This document shows positions 1 to 8,446 of a stretch of DNA of 64,000 nt, piece by piece. The DNA is from Neobacillus piezotolerans (GTDB lineage: Bacteria; Bacillota; Bacilli; Bacillales; Cytobacillaceae). The stretch covers positions 26,546 to 90,545 of the forward strand of contig NZ_QNQT01000010.1 in assembly GCF_003362805.1 (NCBI RefSeq), written 5' to 3'. Numbering within the stretch: the first letter of the stretch is position 1; every line of letters starts with the position of its first letter. The notes under the pieces were generated by a model that searched no databases, was not told the DNA's origin, and saw nothing but the letters and a program-made list of their open reading frames with translations. The position numbers and the translations under genes are program-made.

Positions 1-1244
1 TAGCCCGGTTTCACCTTGCCGGGCGCCTTAACCATCGACTTGGCCACTTTATCGGTTTCATCTTCCGTTTTCTTTCTCGTTTTCCGCTTGTTGCGGGCCG
101 CAATTTCAACAAGGCCTTCCTTGCCGAAGTCGACATGCTTGAAGGTGATGCCCATTTTTTCTAGCTTGTTGAGGGCATCCTCATCCGATGTATCATACAC
201 TGTCAACGCGATTCCGGAATGTCCGGCCCTTGCCGTCCTGCCAACCCTGTGGATATAAAAATCCAAGTCACTCGGCAATTCATAATTGATGACATGGCTG
301 ACCCCTTCAATATCTATTCCCCGGGCGGCAAGGTCGGTCGCCACGATATATTGATACTCCAGATCCTGGATTTGCTTCATCATTTTTTTCCGTTCACGGG
401 GGTTGAGGTCGCCATGGACCCTGCCTACTTTCATCCCTTCACCGATAAGGAAATCGGCAACCTCGTCCGCCATTTTTTTAGTGTTCGTAAAAACAATTGC
501 GAGATATGGGTTGAATGCACGCAGGACTTTGGAAACTATTTCTTTTTTGTTTTTATGCCTAGAAGGCAACAGCCAATGCTCAAGATTTTCAGCGGCCTTT
601 TTCTTTGGTTCGATATGGATATATTTTGGGTTTTCCATATACTTTTTTAAAAAAGGCTTCAGCTTCTCGGGAATGGTTGCCGAAAACACTAGCATTTGAA
701 GCTTTTCAGGCATCCTTGAAGCGATTTTGTCCACATCCTCCAAAAAGCCCATATCCAGCATTAAATCTGCTTCATCAATCACGAGTGTTCCGGCTGTATG
801 GACGAACAAAGCCTGTTCCTGTATCAGGTCATTGATGCGGGATGGAGTGCCGACAACGATGTGAGGCTGCACTTTAAGTTTTTCAATTGTTTTTTGTTTG
901 TCCGTACCGCCGATATAATTTCGTATCCTGATTTCTTCAGGACCATCATAAAGTTCGGCCGCCTTTAAAAACTGGTGGTAAATCTGGCTTGCCAGTTCCC
1001 TTGTGGGTGCGGTGATTACGGCCTGTACCTCCTGTCGTCCCGGGTCAAGTTTATCCATGATCGGAAGCAGGTAAGAATGTGTTTTACCTGTCCCTGTCCT
1101 TGACTGGCCTATCGCGCTTTCTCCCTTTAACGCGGCAGGAATCATTTGTTCCTGGATTTCAGTCGGTTTGGTGAAGCCAAGCGACTCCACTGCTTCTATA
1201 AGAAACGGTTTAAGCTTGAATCGATCAAATTGGTTTCCGCTCAT
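1..1244 (-). CDS. cshB: DEAD-box ATP-dependent RNA helicase CshB, 3' end cut by window edge
   Basis: ATP-dependent RNA helicase of the cold-shock/ribosome-assembly type. About 414 codons are present and the C-terminus runs off the left edge just after a KVKPG stretch. The ATG at 1244 follows GGAGC at good distance. The N-terminal Q-motif region (FTKPTEIQEQMIPAAL) is followed by motif I SRTGTGKT, the DEAD box as VIDEADLMLDMG, and motif VI HRVGRTARAG, so both RecA-like lobes are present. The lysine-rich tail is typical of CshB-like proteins. Gene position next to yqfQ and ispH is the same as B. subtilis cshB (yqfR), which separates it from CshA. A sigma-A-like promoter lies about 50 bp upstream. 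Family assignment is secure; the CshB label rests mainly on synteny. Confidence 0.93.
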   Translation of the reverse strand, partial: MSGNQFDRFKLKPFLIEAVESLGFTKPTEIQEQMIPAALKGESAIGQSRTGTGKTHSYLLPIMDKLDPGRQEVQAVITAPTRELASQIYHQFLKAAELYDGPEEIRIRNYIGGTDKQKTIEKLKVQPHIVVGTPSRINDLIQEQALFVHTAGTLVIDEADLMLDMGFLEDVDKIASRMPEKLQMLVFSATIPEKLKPFLKKYMENPKYIHIEPKKKAAENLEHWLLPSRHKNKKEIVSKVLRAFNPYLAIVFTNTKKMADEVADFLIGEGMKVGRVHGDLNPRERKKMMKQIQDLEYQYIVATDLAARGIDIEGVSHVINYELPSDLDFYIHRVGRTARAGHSGIALTVYDTSDEDALNKLEKMGITFKHVDFGKEGLVEIAARNKRKTRKKTEDETDKVAKSMVKAPGKVKPG

Positions 1245-1293
1245 ATTATTGCTCCTTACGTTCAATTAATGGAACATACTTATCCATCCTGTA

Positions 1294-1322
1294 ATTATAG
1301 TAAAGTTTCACTTAAATCTCCA
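1294..1322 (-). promoter_or_regulatory. putative sigma-A promoter of cshB
   Basis: On the minus strand TGGAGA, a 17-bp spacer and a perfect TATAAT lie about 50 bp upstream of the cshB start. The -35 box matches the consensus at four of six bases. Assigned by eye only. Confidence 0.5.
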
Positions 1323-1393
1323 CCAGGAATCCCTTTAAATTCATCATTTACAATTTACATGCTTTTCATCACCCGTTCCTTTACGCAGGTTCC

Positions 1394-1422
1394 TTAACAT
1401 TTATATAAAAACTGCATAGTTT
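1394..1422 (+). promoter_or_regulatory. putative promoter of yqfQ
   Basis: TTAACA, 17 bp, TAGTTT on the plus strand, about 35 bp before the yqfQ start. The -35 box is good and the -10 box weak. It lies between divergently transcribed cshB and yqfQ. Confidence 0.4.
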
Positions 1423-1455
1423 AAAAAGAGGATATTTTTTTGAAAGGAGACTGTC

Positions 1456-2094
1456 ATGATGCCACCTATGCCGCAAATGCGGAGGCAAGGGGGATTCGGG
1501 CGCAACCCAATGGGAAGGCCTCCGTTTGGAAGGCAGCCAGGCTTCCCTGGCCCGCAGCGGCCGCCTTTTATGGGTCCGATGAACCCAATGCAAAGACAGC
1601 CGTCAAGGGGGGGAGGGCTACTCGCAAGGCTGTTCGGCAGGTCCGGGGCTGGGGGGGCCGCCGGACGTGGAAGCGCGGCCACAGGTGCCGCCGGAGAAGC
1701 AGGGGCGGGGTCCGTCCTGAAGGCTCTCGGTAATCCGGATGCCTTGAACACTTTCCTTGCGAATACCCAAAATGTGCTCAACACCGCCCAGCAATTTGGC
1801 CCGCTAATCGAACAATATGGCCCGCTCTTAAGGAATCTGCCGGGGATGTGGAAATTGTATCGCGGCCTTAAAGACACAGACGAAGGCAAAGATGCCACAT
1901 CGAACGAAGCTTCGGAAAAAAGAAAACAGGACAATGGGAACCAGGTAGCCAAACCGGAAAAAACAGCCGCATCAAACAAGGTTGTTGAAAGCAGGCGAGA
2001 AAAAATTCCAGCTCCATCCCAGGGACAATCAGCCGAAAAAGCGAAGGCGGAACCAGCAAGGGGACAATCGAAGCCAAGACTCTTTTATCAATAA
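1456..2094 (+). CDS. yqfQ: YqfQ/VrrA-family low-complexity protein
   Basis: A 212-residue protein of the VrrA/YqfQ family; molecular function unknown. The first ~50 residues are rich in Met, Pro, Gly, Arg and Gln, followed by a Gly/Ala-rich stretch (about 50-80). A better-conserved core of about 40 residues (NPDALNTFLANTQNVLNTAQ through LRNLPGMWKLYRGLKD) comes next, and the tail is charged and Lys/Glu/Ala-rich. I see no signal peptide and no membrane segment. The ATG at 1456 is preceded by AAAGGAGA; a second ATG follows directly. Its place between cshB and ispH matches B. subtilis yqfQ. The N-terminal low-complexity part resembles the variable-repeat region of vrrA in the B. cereus group, so its length is probably variable between strains. 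Confidence 0.8.
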   Translation: MMPPMPQMRRQGGFGRNPMGRPPFGRQPGFPGPQRPPFMGPMNPMQRQPSRGGGLLARLFGRSGAGGAAGRGSAATGAAGEAGAGSVLKALGNPDALNTFLANTQNVLNTAQQFGPLIEQYGPLLRNLPGMWKLYRGLKDTDEGKDATSNEASEKRKQDNGNQVAKPEKTAASNKVVESRREKIPAPSQGQSAEKAKAEPARGQSKPRLFYQ

Positions 2095-2102
2095 ACATGC
2101 CG

Positions 2103-2126
2103 GGCGCCGGAATTTGGCGCCTTTTT
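2103..2126 (+). terminator. Rho-independent terminator of yqfQ
   Basis: Self-complementary GGCGCC arms (2103-2108 and 2116-2121) with a 7-nt loop, followed by TTTTT, starting 8 bp after the yqfQ stop. Confidence 0.8.
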
Positions 2127-2153
2127 CCATTATTACTTTTGAATTTTTGCACT

Positions 2154-2182
2154 TTGAAGTATTTCTCAAAGTCCGATATACT
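2154..2182 (+). promoter_or_regulatory. sigma-A promoter of ispH
   Basis: TTGAAG, exactly 17 bp, TATACT, 41 bp upstream of the ispH ATG and downstream of the yqfQ terminator. This fits independent transcription of ispH. Confidence 0.65.
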
Positions 2183-2223
2183 ATATACATAGTATTCAAG
2201 TCAGACCTTTACAGGAGGCTGTT

Positions 2224-3180
2224 ATGAAAGTCATTAAAATTTCACCGCGCGGCTATTGCTATGGCGTAGTAGACGCCATGGTCATTGCCCGGAACGCGGC
2301 TTTAGATAAATCGCTGCCACGTCCTATTTATATCCTGGGCATGATCGTCCATAATAAACATGTCACAGATGCGTTCGCCGAAGAAGGGATTATTACCCTG
2401 GACGGCAACAACAGAAGGGAAATACTCGAAAAAGTCGACAAAGGGACGGTTATTTTCACCGCCCATGGTATCTCACCCGAAGTACGCAGCCTGGCGAAGG
2501 AAAAGGGGCTTGTCACACTCGACGCCACCTGCCCGGATGTCACAAAGACCCATGAACTGATCCGCGAGAAGGAAGCGGAGGGCTTTAAAGTCATTTACAT
2601 CGGGAAAAAAGGGCATCCTGAGCCAGAAGGCGCTGTTGGCGTCGCAGCGCCGGGAACTGTCTTCCTTGTTGAAACAGCTGCCGATGTCGACGCGCTTGAA
2701 ATTGAGCACGACAAAATCATCGTAACGAACCAGACAACGATGAGCCAATGGGATGTAGCTGAAATCATGAAAAGGGTAAAGGAAAAATATCCACATGCCG
2801 AAGTGCACAAGGAGATATGCATGGCAACGCAGGTCCGCCAGGAAGCCGTTGCCGAACAGGCGGGTGAAGCGGATGTCCTGATTGTCGTCGGGGATCCAAA
2901 AAGTAACAACTCCAACAGGCTCGCCCAGGTTTCTGAAGAAATCGCCGGCACGAAGGCCTATCGGATCGCCGATATTGCGGAGCTTGACCTTGAATGGCTG
3001 AAGGACGCCTCCACTGTAGCGGTTACAGCTGGGGCATCGACCCCTACCCCGATTACGAAGGAGGTCATTTCCTTCCTTGAGCAGTATGACCCGGAAGACC
3101 CGGGCACCTGGAAGAGAAAAAAGAATGTGCCGCTTTCAAAAATCCTGCCGAAAGTCAAGAATCCCGAAGTGCAAATATAG
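2224..3180 (+). CDS. ispH: 4-hydroxy-3-methylbut-2-enyl diphosphate reductase IspH
   Basis: Last enzyme of the MEP isoprenoid pathway; it reduces HMBPP to IPP and DMAPP with a 4Fe-4S cluster. The 318-residue chain has the three expected cluster cysteines in the contexts [19 protein letters not shown] and KEICMATQ. It also has the AHG triplet (FTAHGISPE), TNQTTMSQ, the [11 protein letters not shown] signature and the C-terminal [11 protein letters not shown] strong AGGAGG precedes the ATG. It stands alone between a promoter and a bidirectional terminator. In B. subtilis the ortholog (yqfP) has the same neighbours, cshB-yqfQ and yqfO. Confidence 0.97.
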   Translation: MKVIKISPRGYCYGVVDAMVIARNAALDKSLPRPIYILGMIVHNKHVTDAFAEEGIITLDGNNRREILEKVDKGTVIFTAHGISPEVRSLAKEKGLVTLDATCPDVTKTHELIREKEAEGFKVIYIGKKGHPEPEGAVGVAAPGTVFLVETAADVDALEIEHDKIIVTNQTTMSQWDVAEIMKRVKEKYPHAEVHKEICMATQVRQEAVAEQAGEADVLIVVGDPKSNNSNRLAQVSEEIAGTKAYRIADIAELDLEWLKDASTVAVTAGASTPTPITKEVISFLEQYDPEDPGTWKRKKNVPLSKILPKVKNPEVQI

Positions 3181-3186
3181 AATATG

Positions 3187-3215
3187 AAAACCGGCTGAAA
3201 AACAGCCGGTTTTTT
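3187..3215. terminator. bidirectional terminator between ispH and yqfO
   Basis: An 11-bp perfect stem, AAAACCGGCTG with its complement and a 5-nt A-rich loop, is flanked by A and T runs. It lies just after the ispH stop and just beyond the convergent yqfO stop, so it can serve both genes. Confidence 0.9.
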
Positions 3216-3218
3216 ATT

Positions 3219-4334
3219 TTAAATAACCTCGAATGGATTAGTGTCAATGTCAGATGCAAGGATTTCCGCATCGTAGCCCGCATCCGCGCATAATCCCGAA
3301 AGGATTGCAGCCAGGCCCTTTTTCATGATTTTTTCAACGTTATGTCCCGGATCCACAATATTCAGCCCAAGCATCAGTGCATCCTGGGCAACATGGTAAT
3401 AAATATCCCCTGTCACATACACATCCGCTCCACTGAATTTCGCCTGAGAAAAATACTTGTTCCCATCTCCTCCAAGGACGGCCACTTTCTTCACTTTTGC
3501 TTCAAGGTCCCCGACAACACGAACGGCTTCCACGCCCAGGTCGGCTTTCACTTTTTCGGCAAATTGGCGGAGGCTCATTTCTTCAATCGTACCAATCCTG
3601 CCCAGGCCCAAAGAAGCTCCTTTATTGTCCACTGGGTAAAGGTCATAAGCAGGCTCTTCATAAGGATGAGCCTTAAGCATAGCAGTTACAACCTTTTTAA
3701 CTAGCCTTTCCGGCAGGATTGTTTCAATTCTCGTTTCTTCAACTTCCTCAATCCTTCCCTGGCTTCCAATGAAAGGATTTGTTCTCTCTCCTGGAAGGAA
3801 CCGCCCCGTTCCCGAAGCGGAAAAAGAGCAATGGCTATAGTTTCCGATTGCGCCTGCACCTGCATTTCCCATAGCCTCCCTTACAGCGCCGGCATGTGCG
3901 TCAGGTACGAAAACGACAAGCTTTTTTAATCTTTCTTCATATGTAGGGACAAGTACTTCAGGTTTCTCAAGGTCCAACGCCGTGGCAAGCATATCATTGA
4001 CCCCTCCCTGGGCTACATCGAGGTTGGTGTGGGCCGCATAGACGGATATATCATGCTTGATTAATTTTTCGAAAATCCGCCCCTGTGCCGTATCGGTCGC
4101 AAGTTTCGCCAATGGCCTGTAAATGGGCGGATGGTGGGCGATAATGAGCTGCACGCCTTTTTCAATGGCTTCATCAACAACCTGCTCAACCAAGTCAAGG
4201 GCGACCAAAACCCGGCTGACCGGCCTGTTCAGCTGTCCGACCTGGAGGCCAACCCGGTCTCCTTCCATCGCATATTCCTTCGGTGAAAAAGATTCCATCA
4301 GGCCGATCAATTCATGGCCATTTATTTTTTTCAT
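3219..4334 (-). CDS. yqfO: Nif3-like dinuclear metal-centre protein YqfO
   Basis: A 371-residue member of the Nif3/YqfO (DUF34) family, often labelled GTP cyclohydrolase 1 type 2 homolog; the true substrate is unsettled. Two Nif3 half-domains carry the metal ligands, seen as LIIAHHPPIYRPL and AAHTNLDVAQGG near the N-terminus and GGDGNKYF and VTGDIYYHVAQDA with a late DPGHNVE near the C-terminus. Between them, about residues 130-230, sits the PII/CutA-like inserted domain typical of Bacillus YqfO (KLVVFVPDAHAGAVREAM, MLKAHPYEEPAYDLY). The ATG overlaps the trmK stop by four bases (ATGA), so the pair is translationally coupled. Confidence 0.93.
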   Translation of the reverse strand: MKKINGHELIGLMESFSPKEYAMEGDRVGLQVGQLNRPVSRVLVALDLVEQVVDEAIEKGVQLIIAHHPPIYRPLAKLATDTAQGRIFEKLIKHDISVYAAHTNLDVAQGGVNDMLATALDLEKPEVLVPTYEERLKKLVVFVPDAHAGAVREAMGNAGAGAIGNYSHCSFSASGTGRFLPGERTNPFIGSQGRIEEVEETRIETILPERLVKKVVTAMLKAHPYEEPAYDLYPVDNKGASLGLGRIGTIEEMSLRQFAEKVKADLGVEAVRVVGDLEAKVKKVAVLGGDGNKYFSQAKFSGADVYVTGDIYYHVAQDALMLGLNIVDPGHNVEKIMKKGLAAILSGLCADAGYDAEILASDIDTNPFEVI

Positions 4335-5041
4335 TTTGCAAGTACCTCCTCAACCTTCCTGATTTTCCCCGCCAATTCTTGCTTCTTCCAATCAACTTCC
4401 CTGGATGGCTGGGCATTATCCAACTGGGAGAGGACCCTCCGCCAGTTCTCTTTTTCAAGCGACCATTTTTTTAAAAAGGCTGCCTCTTTCCGCTTCAGCA
4501 AAAACGGTCCAAATATAAGCCCCAGTTCCAATTCATCATGATATGGGGCTAATGGATCCCCTGTTTCCGCCACCAGGATTTCATAAATCTTGCCATCCTC
4601 CTCGAGGATTTCCTCATCTATCAGTTCCCAGCCGTTCCTGTACAGCCACTCCCGGACCGAATTGGCGCCGACATTGGGCTGAAGGATCAGCCTGTTTACA
4701 CCATCAAGCTTATTTTTACCAGCTTCAAGAATTTCCGAAATGAGCACGCCGCCCATCCCGGCTATCGTAATGCAGTCGGCTTCCCCTGGCTCCAAAACCT
4801 CGAGGCCGTCCCCCAGCCTTACTTCAATCATATCCTGAAGGCCGGTTGCCTCTACTTGCCTTTTCGCGGACTTGTAAGGCCCCTCGACCACTTCCCCAGC
4901 TATAGCCGAAGTTATTCTCCCCTGTTTTGCCAGGTAGCATGGCAAATAGGCGTGGTCGGAGCCGATATCGGCAACCCTCGCACCATTCGGTATAAACGAA
5001 GCAACCTTCTCCAAGCGCATTGATAGTTGTTCTGCATTCAA
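4331..5041 (-). CDS. trmK: tRNA (adenine(22)-N1)-methyltransferase TrmK
   Basis: SAM-dependent enzyme that makes m1A22 in tRNA. The 236-residue chain shows the Rossmann glycine/acid motif VADIGSDHAYLP and the characteristic TIAGMGGVLISEIL, then LILQPN. The start is a TTG at 5041, chosen because the resulting N-terminus MNAEQLSMRLEKVASFIPNG lines up with B. subtilis TrmK (YqfN); the next in-frame ATG is seven codons later. A well-formed promoter lies about 40 bp upstream. It is the first gene of the trmK-yqfO operon. Confidence 0.95.
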   Translation of the reverse strand: MNAEQLSMRLEKVASFIPNGARVADIGSDHAYLPCYLAKQGRITSAIAGEVVEGPYKSAKRQVEATGLQDMIEVRLGDGLEVLEPGEADCITIAGMGGVLISEILEAGKNKLDGVNRLILQPNVGANSVREWLYRNGWELIDEEILEEDGKIYEILVAETGDPLAPYHDELELGLIFGPFLLKRKEAAFLKKWSLEKENWRRVLSQLDNAQPSREVDWKKQELAGKIRKVEEVLAK

Positions 5042-5080
5042 TTTTAAGCACCACTTTTCACTTTGACATTTACTTCTTCA

Positions 5081-5109
5081 AGTATAGAAAAAGTCCTTCA
5101 CATATGCAA
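5081..5109 (-). promoter_or_regulatory. sigma-A promoter of trmK-yqfO with palindrome in the spacer
   Basis: TTGCAT, 17 bp, TATACT on the minus strand. A palindrome GTCCTT-N10-AAGGAC (5093-5114) spans the spacer and the -35 box, which could be an operator; its regulator is unknown. Confidence 0.55.
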
Positions 5110-5186
5110 AGGACACCATAAAAACAAAACGCGAAATGATTTTCTGGTCATTAGCGGAATTCTAATTTTAAATCTGGGGAAATGTT

Positions 5187-5217
5187 AAAGCTGCCTCCCA
5201 GGATGGATGGCAGCTTT
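5187..5217 (-). terminator. terminator hairpin after cccA
   Basis: Perfect 9-bp arms AAAGCTGCC and GGCAGCTTT with a 13-nt loop lie 13 bp downstream of the cccA stop. The following U tract is imperfect. Confidence 0.6.
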
Positions 5218-5229
5218 CGCAACTAAGTA

Positions 5230-5595
5230 TTATTTCTTGTCGGCGAGCCATTTAGCCATGGCATCGGCTTCGGCTCCTTTTACAAGGCCGCCAGGCATGC
5301 TTGTGCCTTTTCCGTTAAGAAGGATGTCCTTAATTCCTGCTTCATCCAGCCTTGAACCGACATCGCTTAGCTTAGGGCCCATTGCCCCCTGGAGATTGTC
5401 CCCGTGGCAACTGATGCAGCCAGCGGACTTGTACAGGTCTTCAGGTTTTGCTGCGACCTCAGTCTTTTCGCCGCCCTTCTTATCCCCTTCGGCAACTTCT
5501 TTCATGTCGCCCAGACCCTTGAAGGAAAGCAAGAACATTAACCCGATCCCCATTACCATGATTAAAATGAATGGGATTACTGGATTGCGATTCAT
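5230..5595 (-). CDS. cccA: membrane-anchored cytochrome c-550 CccA
   Basis: A small c-type cytochrome, 121 residues, anchored on the outer face of the membrane and carrying electrons to terminal oxidase. A single N-terminal membrane segment (VIPFILIMVMGIGLMFLL, about residues 5-24) is followed by an acidic/lysine-rich linker. The haem-binding CISCHG (CxxCH) sits near residue 61, and the distal Met ligand is probably in GKGTSMPGG. Length matches Bacillus CccA. The gene stands alone, with its own terminator, in the same place as in B. subtilis. Confidence 0.95.
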   Translation of the reverse strand: MNRNPVIPFILIMVMGIGLMFLLSFKGLGDMKEVAEGDKKGGEKTEVAAKPEDLYKSAGCISCHGDNLQGAMGPKLSDVGSRLDEAGIKDILLNGKGTSMPGGLVKGAEADAMAKWLADKK

Positions 5596-5793
5596 GAAAT
5601 ACCCCTCCCTTATGTACGAACATGTGTGTAATATACAAACAACTACTATTTTATCTGATTATCGCCGGAAGGAAAAGCATTTAAGTTACTTTTGTCACAT
5701 TTTATTGCATTGTGGAGCCCACCTGATTTTTTTCAGTGAAAAAATGCCTGATAACACTTGAATTCTATTCTCCCGGCATTTGCAAGAAAATTG

Positions 5794-5825
5794 AAGGCTG
5801 GCTGATAATATTCGCAGCCAGCCTT
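5794..5825 (-). terminator. terminator of the acyl-CoA dehydrogenase gene
   Basis: Perfect 11-bp arms AAGGCTGGCTG and CAGCCAGCCTT with a 10-nt loop lie 25 bp after the stop. They are followed on the minus strand by a T-rich stretch interrupted by CAA. Confidence 0.7.
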
Positions 5826-5849
5826 TTATGAAAAGGTAACATCGCCTTT

Positions 5850-6992
5850 TTAGCTGCAGCCGATTTCCCTTGCGATCACGATTCGCTGGATTTCCGATGT
5901 CCCTTCCCCGATTTCCAGTAGCTTGGCGTCCCTCATATACCGTTCAACATGATAGTCCTTCATATAACCGTACCCACCGTGGATTTGGACGGCCTGGTCG
6001 GTGACTTCCATGCAGATTTCCGAGGCATACAGCTTGCACATCGCCGCTTCCTTCGTAAATGGCTTACCATTGTCTTTTAGCCAAGCGGCTTTGTACACCA
6101 TCGTCCTGGCCAGCTCGATTTTCAGAGCCATATCCGCCAGTTTGAACTGAATGGCCTGGAATGAAGACAGGGACTTCCCGAACTGCTTCCTTTCTTTCGC
6201 ATACTGGCTTGCCTTGTCGTACGCCGCCTGCGCGATTCCGACCGCCATCGCACCAATCCCGATCCGCCCTCCATCAAGCGTGATCAGGAACTGCTTGAAG
6301 CCTTCGCCCCTTTTCCCAAGGAGATTTTCGGTAGGGACCCTGACGTCTTCCATAACAAGTTCTGTTGTATTGGATGAATGGAGCCCCATTTTTTCATAGT
6401 TGTCTATTACTTTAAAACCTTTTGCATCCGTAGGAACAATAATGGCGCTAATTTCCTTGCCTTCTTCGGATTGTCCGGTCACCGCGGTCAGTGCCAGATG
6501 CTTAGCATAGCTGGCATTTGTAATAAAGCACTTGCTGCCGTTGATGACCCATTCACCGTTCTCTTCTTTGGCGGATGTCCTTGTGCCGCCCGCGTCTGAT
6601 CCGGCGTTTGGCTCGGTAAGGCCAAAGGCTCCGAATGATTCACCCGTGCAGATGGGGGCCAGGTACTTCCGTTTTTGCTCCTCGGTGCCGAACATATTTA
6701 TTGGTGCGCCGCCAAGGGAAATATGGGCTGAATATGTAATTCCCGTAGAGCCGCATGCCCTGCTAAGTTCTTCTGTCACAATAGCGAAACTAATCGTATC
6801 CGCGCCGCCCCCGCCGTATTCTTCGGGAAAAGGAAGCCCCATAATGCCCATTTCACCGAGCTTTTTAAATATATCGGCAGGGAACTGCTTCGTCCTGTCC
6901 CTCTCTAACGCACCAGGCGCAACTTCCGCATCGGCAAACTCCCTAATTGTCTTTTTTATCATTTCTTGCTCAGCTGTTAAATTGAAATCCAT
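5850..6992 (-). CDS. acyl-CoA dehydrogenase (short/medium-chain type)
   Basis: An FAD-dependent acyl-CoA dehydrogenase of 380 residues, full length for the short-chain family, acting in fatty-acid or branched-chain acyl-CoA oxidation. Visible signatures are [18 protein letters not shown] (FAD/substrate motif), [13 protein letters not shown] and the C-terminal [20 protein letters not shown] with [12 protein letters not shown], whose Glu before GTSEI is the expected catalytic base. It resembles B. subtilis MmgC/AcdA. It has its own promoter and terminator between cccA and sigA, so it is not part of the sigA operon. Exact chain-length preference cannot be read from sequence. Confidence 0.9.
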   Translation of the reverse strand: MDFNLTAEQEMIKKTIREFADAEVAPGALERDRTKQFPADIFKKLGEMGIMGLPFPEEYGGGGADTISFAIVTEELSRACGSTGITYSAHISLGGAPINMFGTEEQKRKYLAPICTGESFGAFGLTEPNAGSDAGGTRTSAKEENGEWVINGSKCFITNASYAKHLALTAVTGQSEEGKEISAIIVPTDAKGFKVIDNYEKMGLHSSNTTELVMEDVRVPTENLLGKRGEGFKQFLITLDGGRIGIGAMAVGIAQAAYDKASQYAKERKQFGKSLSSFQAIQFKLADMALKIELARTMVYKAAWLKDNGKPFTKEAAMCKLYASEICMEVTDQAVQIHGGYGYMKDYHVERYMRDAKLLEIGEGTSEIQRIVIAREIGCS

Positions 6993-7032
6993 GTATACCC
7001 CTCCAAATTGCTATGTATGCGCTTTCTTATCC

Positions 7033-7061
7033 ATTATATGGCCGAGGTAAAATTTTCTCAA
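7033..7061 (-). promoter_or_regulatory. sigma-A promoter of the acyl-CoA dehydrogenase gene
   Basis: TTGAGA, exactly 17 bp, TATAAT on the minus strand, about 40 bp upstream of the start codon. A second possible promoter (TTAACT-17-TATAAA) lies further upstream, around 7088-7116. Confidence 0.6.
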
Positions 7062-7223
7062 CATTTATAACTTTTAGAAAAGGGTTTATAATAGAAGTAT
7101 TCACAAAAGTTAATTTTAGGGCGGTTGCATTTGGATTCCAGTTTAAGTAAAATAAAGCAAATAGAAAAGCAGAAGCTCCGATTAGCCGATATGGACTGAA
7201 CGGAAGCAACTGCTTATGGTTTT

Positions 7224-7257
7224 AAAAAACAGCCTGCCTTTCGAAATAGGCAAGCTG
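7224..7257 (-). terminator. terminator of the yqxD-dnaG-sigA operon
   Basis: Minus-strand stem CAGCTTGCCT/AGGCAGGCTG (one G-U pair), 8-nt loop, then TTTTTT, 22 bp after the sigA stop. Confidence 0.85.
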
Positions 7258-7279
7258 CATATCTTTGGGGAGTTCCCCT

Positions 7280-8407
7280 TTATTCAAGAAAATCTTTCAG
7301 GCGTTTGCTTCGGCTTGGATGCCTCAGTTTCCTTAAGGCTTTCGCCTCGATTTGCCTGATGCGTTCCCTTGTTACACCGAAGACCTTGCCGACCTCTTCC
7401 AGCGTCCTGGTGCGTCCGTCATCCAGGCCAAACCTGAGCCGCAGTACATTTTCTTCGCGGTCGGTCAGCGTGTCAAGGACATCCTCGAGCTGCTCCTTCA
7501 ACAATTCGAAAGCGGCATGCTCCGATGGAGAGGTTGCATCCTGATCCTCGATGAAATCACCAAGATGGGAATCGTCTTCTTCCCCAATCGGCGTTTCAAG
7601 TGAAACAGGTTCCTGGGCAATCTTGAGGATTTCCCTAACTTTGTCTGGAGTGAGGTCCATATCCTCGGCAATTTCCTCCGGCGTTGGTTCGCGCCCGAGA
7701 TCCTGAAGCAGCTGCCGTTGGACCCTGATCAGTTTGTTGATCGTTTCAACCATATGGACAGGGATGCGGATTGTCCGGGCCTGGTCCGCGATTGCGCGGG
7801 TAATCGCCTGGCGGATCCACCATGTTGCGTACGTACTGAATTTAAAGCCTTTGCGGTAGTCGAATTTTTCAACCGCCTTGATCAGGCCCATGTTCCCTTC
7901 CTGAATCAAGTCAAGAAAGAGCATACCGCGGCCAACATATCTTTTGGCGATGCTGACAACGAGCCGGAGGTTTGCTTCGGCTAGGCGGCGTTTCGCTTCT
8001 TCATCGCCGGCCTCGATCCGGTTGGCGAGTTCAATTTCCTCTTCGGCGGAAAGCAGGTCGACGCGTCCAATTTCCTTTAAATACATTCGAACTGGGTCGT
8101 TGATTTTTACACCGGGAGGGACGCTCAAGTCATTAAGGTCGAATTCCTCGTCATCTTCTTTCGCAAGCTGTGGAACGCTCGAATCCGCCTCTTCGTTATC
8201 CCCTATCAGGTCGATTCCCTGGTCGCCAAGGTATTCATAAAATTCATCCATCTGATGGGAATCCAGGTCGTAATTCGCCAGTTTTTCAGCTATATCGTCA
8301 TAGGCAAGGTGGCCAACTTTTTTACCCAGTGCTGTTAATTGGTCTTTCACTTGTTCAACGGTCAATTCATTCTCGACCTCATTTGACCGTGCTGATTTTT
8401 CAGCCAT
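7280..8407 (-). CDS. sigA: RNA polymerase primary sigma factor SigA (RpoD)
   Basis: The housekeeping sigma-70 factor, 375 residues, the usual Bacillus length. Region 1.1 is followed by region 1.2 ([20 protein letters not shown]), the 2.3-2.4 segment ([17 protein letters not shown]), region 3 ([15 protein letters not shown]) and the region 4.2 helix-turn-helix ([26 protein letters not shown]). Last gene of the macromolecular synthesis operon, 39 bp after dnaG and followed by a clear terminator. Confidence 0.98.
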   Translation of the reverse strand: MAEKSARSNEVENELTVEQVKDQLTALGKKVGHLAYDDIAEKLANYDLDSHQMDEFYEYLGDQGIDLIGDNEEADSSVPQLAKEDDEEFDLNDLSVPPGVKINDPVRMYLKEIGRVDLLSAEEEIELANRIEAGDEEAKRRLAEANLRLVVSIAKRYVGRGMLFLDLIQEGNMGLIKAVEKFDYRKGFKFSTYATWWIRQAITRAIADQARTIRIPVHMVETINKLIRVQRQLLQDLGREPTPEEIAEDMDLTPDKVREILKIAQEPVSLETPIGEEDDSHLGDFIEDQDATSPSEHAAFELLKEQLEDVLDTLTDREENVLRLRFGLDDGRTRTLEEVGKVFGVTRERIRQIEAKALRKLRHPSRSKRLKDFLE

Positions 8408-8446
8408 AGGTCCCCCTCCTTCAAAATTCAGGCATATTGCTATCCA

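Noticed and set aside
7027..7209. 60-codon minus-strand frame between sigA and the acyl-CoA dehydrogenase
   Set aside because: It overlaps the promoter at 7033-7061, has no ribosome binding site and no recognisable family.
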